64,000 bases of DNA. Origin: Vibrio gigantis. Its GTDB lineage: Bacteria > Pseudomonadota > Gammaproteobacteria > Enterobacterales > Vibrionaceae. Below the pieces are notes generated by a model. The model was not told the DNA's origin. It ran no database searches and was given only the letters and a program-made list of their open reading frames with translations. The position numbers were made by a program, and so were the translations under genes. Shown here piece by piece: positions 35,238 through 44,215 of this stretch. The stretch spans positions 186,001 through 250,000 of the forward strand of contig NZ_AP025493.1 in NCBI RefSeq assembly GCF_024347515.1, written 5' to 3'. Position 1 is the stretch's first letter. Every line of letters begins with the position of its first letter.

Positions 35238-35963
35238 ATGCGGTTAGAACAGACTAAATGTGTAATTTTCGATTGTGATGGAACACTTATCGACAGTGAA
35301 AAGCTGTGCTGCCAAGCTTTGGTGAACGTTTTCACTGGCTTTGGGGCGGAGTTGAACGTCAACGACTGTTATGCGCACTTCCAAGGTGGGAAGCTGGCCG
35401 ACATCTTAATGGATACGCAAGCGCGTTTAGGCTTATCTATCTCAATTGATACACTAGAACCGTTATACAGGATCGAATTAGAAGCATTGTTTCAGCGTCA
35501 TTTAAAGCCGATGGACGGCGCTATCGAGCTTATCGAATTCCTTAAGCAACAAGATATCGAGTTTTGTATCGCTTCCAATGCACCCAAATCTAGAGTTGAA
35601 TCTTCATTGGCAATGACTGGAATGTTCGATGACTTTAAAGGCAAAGTCTTTTCAGCTTTTGACGCTAATAGCTGGAAACCAGAACCTGATCTGATTATTT
35701 ACACGGCAATGAACATGGGCTTTCTACCGAATGAGTGTATATATGTGGATGATACTTTGAAAGGGATTGAGGCAGGTGTTCGCGCGGGTATTCAATCGTT
35801 CCGCTTGCGACCAAGTATTGACGAATCAATCGTAGATTCCGAAGCCGACTCAGCAGAACTTTCGGCTCAGGATATCTACAGTTTAGAAGAAATTTCAGTT
35901 TGGATTAGTGGCAAGCACTGCTCAACTGATGGTATAGCGAATTCTGTAGCTTTGGTGGGGTAG
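35238..35963 (+). CDS. HAD-family phosphatase, YieH-like
   Basis: Motif I is IFDCDGTLIDSEKLC (residues ~10-24), motif II CIASNAPKSRVESSL, motif III SWKPEPDL and motif IV IYVDDTLKGIEAG. The spacing and cap (FQGGKLADI) match E. coli YieH, a phosphatase acting on 6-phosphogluconate and similar sugars. At 241 residues it is ~20 longer than YieH because of a divergent C-terminal tail (after SVWISGKHC), the part that overlaps the opposite-strand zinc-ribbon gene. The exact substrate is inferred. Confidence 0.88.
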   Translation: MRLEQTKCVIFDCDGTLIDSEKLCCQALVNVFTGFGAELNVNDCYAHFQGGKLADILMDTQARLGLSISIDTLEPLYRIELEALFQRHLKPMDGAIELIEFLKQQDIEFCIASNAPKSRVESSLAMTGMFDDFKGKVFSAFDANSWKPEPDLIIYTAMNMGFLPNECIYVDDTLKGIEAGVRAGIQSFRLRPSIDESIVDSEADSAELSAQDIYSLEEISVWISGKHCSTDGIANSVALVG

Positions 35964-36120
35964 AGCCTAACTGAAGGCTGACTACCTTGCTAAATTGTTT
36001 GGTGTGGAAACCGCAAGATGCGCAAGTAAACTTTTCCCCACTTTCTGAAAGCAGATACTCGTCGTGTTGGCATAAAGGGCATGTGATGTCGTCGATGTTT
36101 GGTGCTTCTGTTTTATTCAT
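35905..36120 (-). CDS. Small zinc-ribbon protein, 71 aa
   Basis: Two CxxC pairs, ITCPLCQHDEYL and FTCASCGFHTKQF, separated by 15 residues, form a textbook zinc ribbon. GGTGA precedes the ATG. The 3' end overlaps the 3' end of the YieH-like gene by 59 bases on the other strand. The protein beyond the ribbon is short and unordered. The regular Cys spacing argues for a real gene; the function is unknown. Confidence 0.6.
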   Translation of the reverse strand: MNKTEAPNIDDITCPLCQHDEYLLSESGEKFTCASCGFHTKQFSKVVSLQLGSTPPKLQNSLYHQLSSACH

Positions 36121-36315
36121 TATGTGTCACCTGCAGCAAGAGGGTAAGCGAAAAAAGACCCGTTCAATTAGATTACCCCTAAGCTCGAATATTAGACAGT
36201 TTTGACACTCCATAATCTCCCCTTTGCGACAAACTTCATGGTAATGATAATTGAATAGTTAAACATTATACAGTTTGCTATACTGGAACGGAGTACCATA
36301 ACTTCGGATCGTCCC

Positions 36316-37416
36316 GTGAAACATATTACTTTGCTTTTTGTTGCCCTAATCCTAACAGGGTGCAAACAAGACCCTGTCAAATCTGACTTAGACACAACGA
36401 AGCCCATTCGTAGCGTTAAGTACATTACGACCGTTTTCCAATCACATACTCAAATTCGTGAACTTAGCGGTATTGTGCGAAGCGCACAAACGTCGCCTTT
36501 GAGTTTTAAAGTAGGGGGAACAGTCAGTGAACTTATTGTTTCCAAAGGTCAGCGAGTTGAAAAAGGACAAGTGCTCGCTCAACTTGAAACAAATGATCTG
36601 GTGTTTGCGTTAAGCAAAGCGCAGGCCTCGTTAGGAGCGGCGAAAGTGGCTAAGTTGCAAGCTGAAGACAAGTACCGACGCTCGGAAAAGTTGAGTACGA
36701 AAGGCTTTGTGTCCGAGTCTGAGTTGATCGCAATTCGAGCTGACTTGGACGCTAAGCAACAGCAAGAGAACCTCGCTCAAACTGATTTGTCCAATGCAGA
36801 GCTTAATTTAGAACGTTCTAAACTATACGCTCCGTTCTCTGGTCAAGTCAGCCAAGTATTAATTGATGAATTTACTAAAGTTAGCTCCGGACAGAAGATC
36901 ATCGAATTAGTGAATGACTTTGCCTACGAAGTGGATTTCTTGGTACCAGAATCGTTGATCTCTGAGGTTTACTTTGGCGAAGAAACCAAGGTTAAGATTC
37001 CAGCGGTTAATGATACTCCATTCACGGGTACCGTTTCTGAGATTGGTGCTGTGGTCGAAAGAGGCAATGCGTATGCGGTTACCTTACAACTGAGTGAATC
37101 AAAGGCTGAGTTACGCAATGGCATGTCCGCAGAAATTCAATTTAATATTGGTGGCTCAAACCATGGCGCAGTATTACTTCCTATCGATTCATTTAACTTC
37201 AATGACCGGGATGCCAGTTCAGAGAAAAACAACGCAGCCATCTTTGTTGTTAATCCAGAAAGTTATGTGATCGAAAAGCGTTATGTTGAGATTAAACGCA
37301 ATATTAATGCTCAAGTTGTGGTGATCGGCAACCTTTTTGAGGGGGAACACGTCGTAACAGCGGGCGTTCCTTATCTTTATGAAGGGCAACAAGTCGCTCT
37401 GTGGGAAGGTTTGTAA
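36316..37416 (+). CDS. RND efflux periplasmic adaptor lipoprotein
   Basis: The start is GTG 36316, giving a lipoprotein signal (LLFVALILTGCKQD, Cys16). HlyD/AcrA-type features are two lipoyl half-motifs (LSFKVGGTVSELIVSKGQ and LYAPFSGQVSQVLID) around an alpha-hairpin rich in Ala/Glu/Gln, then beta-barrel and membrane-proximal domains (TAGVPYLYEGQQVAL). It would bridge the inner-membrane RND pump encoded next to a TolC-type channel not found here. It ends 11 bases before the pump ATG. At 366 residues the size is typical. The substrate is unknown. Confidence 0.93.
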   Translation: MKHITLLFVALILTGCKQDPVKSDLDTTKPIRSVKYITTVFQSHTQIRELSGIVRSAQTSPLSFKVGGTVSELIVSKGQRVEKGQVLAQLETNDLVFALSKAQASLGAAKVAKLQAEDKYRRSEKLSTKGFVSESELIAIRADLDAKQQQENLAQTDLSNAELNLERSKLYAPFSGQVSQVLIDEFTKVSSGQKIIELVNDFAYEVDFLVPESLISEVYFGEETKVKIPAVNDTPFTGTVSEIGAVVERGNAYAVTLQLSESKAELRNGMSAEIQFNIGGSNHGAVLLPIDSFNFNDRDASSEKNNAAIFVVNPESYVIEKRYVEIKRNINAQVVVIGNLFEGEHVVTAGVPYLYEGQQVALWEGL

Positions 37417-37427
37417 GGGGAGATATC

Positions 37428-40400
37428 ATGCATAAAATTACTGAACTCGCCCTCAAATATCATCGATTTACGCAAGTGTTCTTGGTGATGCTTTTTGTTA
37501 TCGGCATTAGCACATTTAAGAATGCGCCAAGCAAAGAAGACCCGGAAATTCTAATTCGTAGCGCTGTTGTTATTGCGCAATTCCCGGGTATGTCACCAGA
37601 CCGTATCGAGAAGTTCATCACTAAGCCCTTAGAGCGAGAAATCAAACAGATCCCCGAAGTAACAGAGATAAAGTCCTGGTCACGCACTGGGGTTACACAG
37701 ATTACCGTTACCGTTCATGATAAATACTTCGATCTACAGCCTATCTGGGACACACTTCGAAATCGCATGGACAGCATGAAAACTAGTTTGCCAGACGGTA
37801 CACAAGGTCCTTTTGTTAACGATGAATTTGGCCGCGTTTACTCGGCTACAATTGCGCTAACTGGTGATGCTTTCGATGACCAAGAGCTGAGAAAAACGGC
37901 TGAAGCATTACAAGACCGATTGAGCAGTGTTCAAATGGTGTCTCAAGTTGAGCTTTACGGTGTTAATGAAGAGCGCATCTGGATTAACGCACGCAGTGGT
38001 GCTTTGGCTAATGAAAAGTTTCAGTTTCGTCAGATCGTATCGGCACTTCAGGCTCGCAATGTCGTATTGCCTGGCGGTCTTATAGAAACCGATACCATGC
38101 AAATTGAGATTGAGCCGACCGGAAACTTTAACAGTGTTGATGAGATCCTAGATCTTGATTTGATTGAACGTGAATCCGGAAATACCGTTTACTTGAGAGA
38201 TTTGGCTGATGTTGAGCGCGGCTATGAAAACCCGTTTAACACACCGGTTTATTTTAACGGTAAGCGTGCGGTTGTGATTGCCGCGTCTATGGCGTCGGGT
38301 AGTCAAAGTGATGCATTTGGTACTGAAGTATTAGATTTTATTGAAACTGCCCAAGCGGAGTTGCCGTTAGGTATGAATTTAGAACTCGCAACTTTCCAGC
38401 CAGAAAAAGTTGATGAGGCAGTGAATTCTGCCACCAATAACCTGATGCAAACCATCGGTGTCGTATTGGCGGTTGTGATGGCGTTTCTTGGTGTAAGAAT
38501 GGGATTGATCATTGGTAGCATCGTCCCGCTAACCATACTCCTTACTGTTATTGGGATGTCGATTTGGGGCGTTGAGCTGCAGAGGATGTCTATTGCTGCG
38601 ATCATCATTTCACTCGGTTTGCTGGTGGATAATGGAATCGTAATTGCTGAGTTTATCAAAAGTAAAATGGCAGAAGGTATCGATCGTGTTGAAGCGGCAG
38701 TCTCGGCATCGAAAGCGATGGCGGTTCCGTTGTTAACGTCGTCGCTGACAACGATATTGGCCTTTATGCCACTGTTGTTAGCACAAGATGTCACTGGGGA
38801 ATATCTACGATCTTTATCGCAGGTCATTACTGTTGCGTTATTGTCTTCGTGGTTTCTGTGTTTATTCGCCACGCCAGTTCTGTGTGTTTGGTTCATGAAA
38901 CCAATCAGCCAAGCGGAACATGAACATAAGCAGCGATCACTTTCTCGTTTTCATCTTGGTTACCGACACCTTATCAGTACTATTTTAAACATGCGCTTAG
39001 TCACTTTGGCGGTAGTGCTGAGTATCTTTGCTGCATCGATTTATAGCTTCAAGTTCGTCACGGTACAGTTCATGCCGGGCTCAGAGCGAAATCAGTATCT
39101 TGTGTTTGTTGATCTCCCTGCCGGCACTAAAGTTGAAGAGTCTGAAAGGGTGTCTGAGCGACTTGAAGATTGGTTGTTGGATAAAGAGCAAAACCCGAAC
39201 GTCACCAGTACTATTCGATATGTAGGAGACGGTGGGCCGCGCTTTTTCTTAGCACTTTCACCTATTGATCGAGCGCCAAATCGCGTTTTTATGGTTGTTA
39301 ACACAACAGACTACAAAGCCGCGTTGGCAATGGTTAATAAAACCAATCGATTTATTATCGAACAGTTGCCAGAAGCGAGTGGGCAAGCCAAACGAATGTG
39401 GTTAGGGGGAACCGAGTTGGGTTTGGTTGAGTACCAAGTGGTGGGTAAAGACATATCGACTATCCAGAGCATTGCCAAACAGATTGAATTAACCCTACGA
39501 CAAGTACCCGGCACCGTTGGTGTCTCGAATGATTGGGAAAACAACGTCCCTAAACTTATCCTCGATATAGATCAAGCAAGGGCTACTCGCGCTGGCGTGA
39601 GTAGTCGAGACATAGCGACCAGTTTAGACAGCTACTTGCGTGGTAAAGAGGTCACCAGTTTTCGAGAAAATGAAGATGTGATTCCAGTTATCGTTGGTGC
39701 AGAAGACAAAGAGAAAACAATCGATAAGCTCTTTACTAAACAGATCGTGTCTTCAACTAATGGTGAGGCTTTACCGCTTATTCAATTTGCCACTATCAAA
39801 GCAACCAGCGAGCCTTCAATCATTCGTCGTTTTGATTTACAAAGAACGGTGACTGTTAGCGTGAAGCACGAAAGTCTACAAGCGAGTGAGCTTAACAAGC
39901 TGGTTCAACCTAAGCTTTCCCAAATAGATCTTCCACCGGGCTACCATATAGCGCTAGGTGGTGAACTTAAGGGCGCAAGCAAAGCTAATGGTGCCTTGTT
40001 TGGGTATTTGCCGCAGTGTTTTGCTGTGATGATTCTTCTGTTGCTGCTTCAATTCAACTCGATTCGTCGACCGTTAATTATTTTGCTGACGATTCCTTTG
40101 TCTTTGATTGGTGCGGTGTCTGGTTTATTGATTACGGGCGCGTATTTCACGTTTCCCGCAATGCTTGGTATTTTTAGCTTAGCGGGGATCATTATTAACA
40201 ACGGAATTGTGCTGATTGATTGCATTGAACAAAATCGTAATAACGAGATGAGTGTACGTGACGCTATTATTGAAGCTTGTACGAGTCGTTTAAGACCTAT
40301 TGTGATGACTACACTAACCACCATACTTGGACTAGTCCCGTTAGCGCTTTCTGGCGGTGAGTTTTGGTATTCAATGTCGATTGTGATGATCTTTGGCATG

Positions 40401-40520
40401 GTGGTCGGGACCGTACTGACGCTCGGTGTCGTGCCTGTGCTTTATAGCTTGTTCTTTCGAGAGGAAGCGCGAGAAGAAGGGAACAAAATTGGACCAGTAT
40501 TGGGGCAAGTCACTAACTAG
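37428..40520 (+). CDS. RND efflux pump, inner-membrane permease
   Basis: From ATG 37428, preceded by AAGGGGAG, the protein has 1030 residues, the normal HAE1-type length with 12 helices and two large periplasmic loops. Signatures are the N-terminal FKNAPSKEDPEIL and AQFPGMSPDRIEKFITKP, and the proton-relay helix region GLLVDNGIVIAEFI in which an AcrB-type Asp pair is replaced by D-N, as in many pumps of this branch. The repeat in the second half includes IIINNGIVLIDCIEQN. It works with the adaptor just upstream. A clear terminator follows. No regulator adjoins it, and drug specificity cannot be read. Confidence 0.94.
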   Translation: MHKITELALKYHRFTQVFLVMLFVIGISTFKNAPSKEDPEILIRSAVVIAQFPGMSPDRIEKFITKPLEREIKQIPEVTEIKSWSRTGVTQITVTVHDKYFDLQPIWDTLRNRMDSMKTSLPDGTQGPFVNDEFGRVYSATIALTGDAFDDQELRKTAEALQDRLSSVQMVSQVELYGVNEERIWINARSGALANEKFQFRQIVSALQARNVVLPGGLIETDTMQIEIEPTGNFNSVDEILDLDLIERESGNTVYLRDLADVERGYENPFNTPVYFNGKRAVVIAASMASGSQSDAFGTEVLDFIETAQAELPLGMNLELATFQPEKVDEAVNSATNNLMQTIGVVLAVVMAFLGVRMGLIIGSIVPLTILLTVIGMSIWGVELQRMSIAAIIISLGLLVDNGIVIAEFIKSKMAEGIDRVEAAVSASKAMAVPLLTSSLTTILAFMPLLLAQDVTGEYLRSLSQVITVALLSSWFLCLFATPVLCVWFMKPISQAEHEHKQRSLSRFHLGYRHLISTILNMRLVTLAVVLSIFAASIYSFKFVTVQFMPGSERNQYLVFVDLPAGTKVEESERVSERLEDWLLDKEQNPNVTSTIRYVGDGGPRFFLALSPIDRAPNRVFMVVNTTDYKAALAMVNKTNRFIIEQLPEASGQAKRMWLGGTELGLVEYQVVGKDISTIQSIAKQIELTLRQVPGTVGVSNDWENNVPKLILDIDQARATRAGVSSRDIATSLDSYLRGKEVTSFRENEDVIPVIVGAEDKEKTIDKLFTKQIVSSTNGEALPLIQFATIKATSEPSIIRRFDLQRTVTVSVKHESLQASELNKLVQPKLSQIDLPPGYHIALGGELKGASKANGALFGYLPQCFAVMILLLLLQFNSIRRPLIILLTIPLSLIGAVSGLLITGAYFTFPAMLGIFSLAGIIINNGIVLIDCIEQNRNNEMSVRDAIIEACTSRLRPIVMTTLTTILGLVPLALSGGEFWYSMSIVMIFGMVVGTVLTLGVVPVLYSLFFREEAREEGNKIGPVLGQVTN

Positions 40521-40538
40521 CTTCCCCTGTAGATAAAG

Positions 40539-40566
40539 AAAAAGGACTCAAAAGAGTCCTTTTTTA
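40539..40566 (+). terminator. Terminator of the first RND operon
   Basis: AAAGGACTC and GAGTCCTTT pair around AAAA and end in a T run 20 bases after the pump stop. Confidence 0.9.
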
Positions 40567-40647
40567 TGCTTACAACTTATTTCTGTTTTCGGTTGTTCGT
40601 TGTCTTTCGGGTAAACAAAACCAGCTGCAGCCTTCTTTTTCACGCAA

Positions 40648-42072
40648 TTAAGTACGGTATCGTGCCAATGTCTTAGATAGAGAAACCGACGCTTCTGTTA
40701 GCTTAGATACGCCATTTGACGAGTTCTGAGCGACATCTTTAATCACATCAGATTGGCTTCGGATGTCATTGAGCTCTGCTGCAATCGTATTGGCTACGTT
40801 ACTTTGTTCATCGGCTGATGTTGCGATTTGAATGCTCATGTCCATTAGTGCTTGAGCTGAATCTGCAATCGAGTTTACGTCGTGACCAATGTTAGAAATC
40901 AGTTGGCTACTGGTTTGCGCTTGATCGACAGTTTGCTCGGTGATTTTTGCGATATTTTGGCTCTCTTGCTGTAAACGCTCAATCATCGCTTGGATTTCTA
41001 CCGTTGCCGACTGAGTACGACTTGCCAGTGTTCTCACTTCATCTGCAACAACAGCGAAACCACGACCTTGTTCGCCAGCCCGCGCCGCTTCGATCGCTGC
41101 ATTCAGTGCAAGTAGGTTGGTTTGCTCTGAGATAGCATTGATTGTCGTGATCACTTCATTAATTTGGCTTGTGTTTACATTCAAGCTCGTAACAGAAGAA
41201 GAGGTTTGTTCAATCAAAGAAGAGAGGGTGGTGATTTCTGAGATTGCTTGTTGAACCTTTGCGTGGCTATCGTTGATTTGCTGTGCGTCTTGTTCTGTTT
41301 GTTCTGTTGAACGTGCAGAGATGTTTGAGACCTCATTTGCTGAAGCCGTCATCTGATCCATTGCTGTAGCAACCGAGTCGAGAGACGCATTCTGGCTCAT
41401 AATTTGTGTTTCGCTGCGCTTCATCTCTGTTTCGAAAGAAGCTGACGTTTCACTTAGGGTTGCTGCACTGTGGTTTACGTTGTTGACTAACTCACTGAGC
41501 GTGTCCATTGAACGGTCAAGAGCACAACCAATCGTGCCAAACTCGTCACGACCTGGGTGGAAGCCAAGGCGTGATGTTAAGTCACCATCACCAATCTTCT
41601 GAGTCGTTGAGTAAAGAACCCAAAGTGCACCGCCTAAGAAAGTCGCGACCCAGTAACAGAAAAGACCAAAAGGCACGCACCACAAAAAGCTAAGTAACAA
41701 AGTGTACAGTGCTTGCTGCTTTTGATTCTGTAAATCGCTAGTTGAAACGGTAAGTGAGTAGTAGTTACCATCCTGTGCAAGGGCTGTTGCTGTCACCGAA
41801 CCATTGCTTGTAATCGTGGTTTGTTGAGGGCGAGTTTGTTGGCTAACAGAACGAACAGAGGCTGGGGAATCTGACGCTGACAAAATGCCTTTGAGTTGAT
41901 ATTCAACTTGCTGTTTTACACTTACTTCAATTTGTTCCATTTTGTTGACGTAGTTGAGCCCAGCTAGGCTCGCCACTGCGGCAAAAAAGATTAAGAAAAT
42001 GACCCAAATCTTGTCGTTGATAGACATTTTAATAAACAGTTTGTCTATCGTTCGAAATTGTACTTCTTTCAT
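40648..42072 (-). CDS. Methyl-accepting chemotaxis protein
   Basis: The 474-aa receptor has a membrane helix at ~22-42 ([18 protein letters not shown]), a short periplasmic stretch of only about 80 residues, a second helix ([24 protein letters not shown]), HAMP and the signalling hairpin with [19 protein letters not shown] and [17 protein letters not shown]. The small sensor domain suggests detection through a partner or of a membrane-linked cue. Its transcript has a perfect 10-pair hairpin ending eight bases before the ATG (42080-42102). It ends in SKTLARYRT without a CheR-docking pentapeptide. Confidence 0.94.
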   Translation of the reverse strand: MKEVQFRTIDKLFIKMSINDKIWVIFLIFFAAVASLAGLNYVNKMEQIEVSVKQQVEYQLKGILSASDSPASVRSVSQQTRPQQTTITSNGSVTATALAQDGNYYSLTVSTSDLQNQKQQALYTLLLSFLWCVPFGLFCYWVATFLGGALWVLYSTTQKIGDGDLTSRLGFHPGRDEFGTIGCALDRSMDTLSELVNNVNHSAATLSETSASFETEMKRSETQIMSQNASLDSVATAMDQMTASANEVSNISARSTEQTEQDAQQINDSHAKVQQAISEITTLSSLIEQTSSSVTSLNVNTSQINEVITTINAISEQTNLLALNAAIEAARAGEQGRGFAVVADEVRTLASRTQSATVEIQAMIERLQQESQNIAKITEQTVDQAQTSSQLISNIGHDVNSIADSAQALMDMSIQIATSADEQSNVANTIAAELNDIRSQSDVIKDVAQNSSNGVSKLTEASVSLSKTLARYRT

Positions 42073-42079
42073 AAAAACT

Positions 42080-42102
42080 CCACGGTAAATCCTTTACCGT
42101 GG
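42080..42102 (-). promoter_or_regulatory. Terminator-like hairpin abutting the chemoreceptor start codon
   Basis: On the transcript, CCACGGTAAA-GGA-TTTACCGTGG is followed by AGTTTTTATG. The Shine-Dalgarno (GGAG) overlaps the 3' arm. It could terminate early transcripts or hide the ribosome binding site. The structure is seen; the role is inferred. Confidence 0.6.
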
Positions 42103-42220
42103 ACTCTAAATAACCGACCTCAATAAAAATGTGATACTAATCGATTAATTGTGAAAATTAATGATAACCACATGTCGTTTATGAGAGCTAAATCAAGTAT
42201 TTCTATCCTGTATGAGTTGG

Positions 42221-43444
42221 CTAGCCCAAAGACGGTAATAACCCTACTGATATAAGGATTTGAATCGCAATGATAAATACGCCCACACTACCTGCTAAAA
42301 ATAGCGTTTTGCTTCCACCCACTACTTGGTAAGTAGCTTCTGTACCATGAGATTTTACCGAGAAATCTGTGTAGCGAACTTTGTATACCATTACGGTAGG
42401 TAGAAGGATCGCGAGCACTGAGAGTGCAATCGCAGCATAACCCAACGCCATGATGAAGCCCTGTGGGTAGAATAGAGCAAAGCCGAGAGGTGGTAAGAAA
42501 GTGATAGCAGCTGTCTTAACACGTTTTGCATTGCCTAGTTTCTTGCTCAGCGAATCGCCCATGAATTCAAATAAGCCTAAGCTTACGCCAATAAATGAGG
42601 TAAGAAGTGCAAGATCTGCAAACACACCTACTATCACACTCAAGTTCGATTGATGAACGGTTTGCGACAGTGAAACTAAAAGTGCGCCCAAGCTTGTATC
42701 TGACAACAATTGTTCTTGGCTAATCACACCCAAAGTCACGCTCTGCCAGAAAATGTAGATGACTAATGGCAGTGCAGAGCCAATGATCATTACCTTACGT
42801 AAAGAACGAACGTCACCATCTAAGTATCGAACGATCGATGGAATACTGCCGTGGAAACCAAAAGAGGTAAATACAACAGGAATTGCCGCAACAATCAGAC
42901 CTTGCTGTAAAGGCATGCTCATTAGGTATTGAGATGTAATGTTTGGAGCGAGGAAGCTGAGTACCAGCACCATTGCGATTAGCTTTAAGCCAAACAAAAC
43001 TCGGTTAACTTTATCAACACTGTGGGTACCAATCGTCACTACGGCGGCAACTAATAGGGTAAATAGAAGCGTGGTGACTTGACCGTTAAGTTCGATACCT
43101 GCGATATCCGAAATACGTTGGTTAAATTGTGCACCGCCGCCAGCTATGTATGCCGCACACAGAGCGTAGAAAAGAAACATCACCGCGAAGCTCGCAATCC
43201 ACTTTCCTTTTGTCCCTAAAATTGTGTGAGCTAACGTGTGTAGGGTTGCGTCAGATTCTGCGAATTGGTGAAGTTCTACCATTAATAAAGCAGTGAAGGC
43301 CATTAAAGCCCACAAACCAAGCATTAAGAAAAGTGAAGTTGAAAAGCCAATACCTGCAGAAGCAAGTGGAAGAGCGAGCATGCCAGCACCAATGGTTGTG
43401 CCTGCAATGATCAAAGTACTACCAAAAACCTTTGATTTATTCAT
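42221..43444 (-). CDS. tyrP: Aromatic amino-acid transporter, TyrP-like
   Basis: The 407-aa inner-membrane permease has 11 predicted helices. The N-terminus GSTLIIAGTTIGAGMLALPLASAG and the central IPVVFTSFGFHGSIPSIVRYLDGD are those of the HAAAP family, closest by eye to E. coli TyrP (proton-coupled tyrosine uptake) rather than Mtr or TnaB. Two adjacent TyrR-type boxes lie ~130-175 bases upstream, the same arrangement as E. coli tyrP, which supports tyrosine as substrate. The ribosome binding site is weak. Transport specificity is inferred. Confidence 0.88.
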   Translation of the reverse strand: MNKSKVFGSTLIIAGTTIGAGMLALPLASAGIGFSTSLFLMLGLWALMAFTALLMVELHQFAESDATLHTLAHTILGTKGKWIASFAVMFLFYALCAAYIAGGGAQFNQRISDIAGIELNGQVTTLLFTLLVAAVVTIGTHSVDKVNRVLFGLKLIAMVLVLSFLAPNITSQYLMSMPLQQGLIVAAIPVVFTSFGFHGSIPSIVRYLDGDVRSLRKVMIIGSALPLVIYIFWQSVTLGVISQEQLLSDTSLGALLVSLSQTVHQSNLSVIVGVFADLALLTSFIGVSLGLFEFMGDSLSKKLGNAKRVKTAAITFLPPLGFALFYPQGFIMALGYAAIALSVLAILLPTVMVYKVRYTDFSVKSHGTEATYQVVGGSKTLFLAGSVGVFIIAIQILISVGLLPSLG

Positions 43445-43569
43445 TGTATATAATTCTTTACGTTAGGGTGTGTTTTCATTGTAATTCTTCTAGCTTAAGC
43501 GGATAAACCCAAAGAATATCTCGATTTTTAAGTATTCTGATTGAGTTTAATTCCAAATGCAATGTCTAT

Positions 43570-43606
43570 TGTAATTAAAAATATCCACTGTAAGCTTGAG
43601 TTTACA
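43570..43606 (-). promoter_or_regulatory. Tandem TyrR-type boxes upstream of tyrP
   Basis: TGTAAGCTTGAGTTTACA (43589-43606) matches the TyrR consensus TGTAAA-N6-TTTACA at 11 of 12 fixed positions and is flanked by CCAC/GTGG. Next to it, TGTAATTAAAAATATCCA (43570-43587) is a weak second box. A strong and a weak adjacent box is the known E. coli tyrP layout. Confidence 0.65.
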
Positions 43607-43891
43607 GTGGGGGTGTGTGGCAGCTTTGAAATGACCAAAGCAAACGTTTGACCATGATCGGCTTCAAAATTTGTAGAGTAATTTGTTGTACTTGGTGTAA
43701 GGTGGCAGTACATATGTCGTTCGCGTATACCCCTTTAGCGTAAAAAAGCGCTAATGATCGCGAGTAGCTTCAAGCTATAAATATGGAATGGGTAGAGTAG
43801 AGTGCGTTCATCAAAGTGACATAATATAAGTCCAAGATGGTGCACTAGTTAATCGGACATCATGTCCACATCAAGGAATAGAGGGGGCACA
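43607..43891. other. Intergenic stretch between tyrP and small ORF
   Basis: It holds AAGCAAACGTTTGACC (43638-43653), whose core GCAAACGTTTG resembles a PurR site but whose ends do not, and the perfect palindrome GGACATCATGTCC (43855-43867) 25 bases before the small gene. No gene was seen. Confidence 0.4.
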
Positions 43892-44020
43892 ATGAGTGAC
43901 CAATCTTATAATGACGAAAGTCTAGAGTTGTTAGATGCAATGGAAATTGGCATTGATTTGTCTGACTATGAACAGGCAGTGAAACAGTTAGCCGAAGAAC
44001 TTTTTAAGTCTTCGAACTAA
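43892..44020 (+). CDS. Small acidic protein, 42 aa
   Basis: GAGGGGG six bases before the ATG is an unusually strong ribosome binding site. The product MSDQSYNDESLELL through DLSDYEQAVKQLAEELFKSSN is acidic and predicted to form two helices with no membrane segment. It stands alone between tyrP and acpH, with GGACATCATGTCC just upstream. The ribosome binding site and amino-acid make-up favour a real gene; the function is unknown. Confidence 0.65.
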   Translation: MSDQSYNDESLELLDAMEIGIDLSDYEQAVKQLAEELFKSSN

Positions 44021-44141
44021 TCTTTAATTAAGCCTTAAAGGAAAGGTCTGTTGATCTAAAAGTTACTTTAGTTAAAGTTTCTCAAAGCAAGCAATTCTAA
44101 GCTGAGCAAATCTCATTCGCTCACACGTCATACCAAACTAT

Positions 44142-44211
44142 CCTCATTAAAGTTCGCGAAGATAAACGAGTACGTTTACCATGTTACTTAGTTCTCGATA
44201 CTTTAATGAGG
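44142..44211 (+). promoter_or_regulatory. Long leader hairpin sequestering the acpH ribosome binding site
   Basis: CCTCATTAAAGT (44142-44153) and ACTTTAATGAGG (44200-44211) are a perfect 12-base inverted repeat. The stem continues inward (TCG.GAA with TTC.CGA, one mismatch) and is capped by TAAACG-AGTA-CGTTTA (44163-44178). The 3' arm contains GAGG, the only Shine-Dalgarno before the acpH ATG at 44216. This looks like a translational switch. Confidence 0.65.
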
Positions 44212-44215
44212 TTCA

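Noticed and set aside
35987-36205. 72-codon frame on the plus strand opposite the zinc-ribbon gene
   Set aside because: The minus frame has regular CxxC pairs and a ribosome binding site; the plus frame has neither.
38303-38896. 197-codon frame opposite the RND pump
   Set aside because: Antisense shadow; Thr/Ser/Ile-rich as expected from the reverse of membrane helices.
43638-43653. PurR site upstream of tyrP
   Set aside because: Only the central GCAAACGTTTG fits; both ends deviate and purine control of a tyrosine transporter is unlikely. Kept only as a note.
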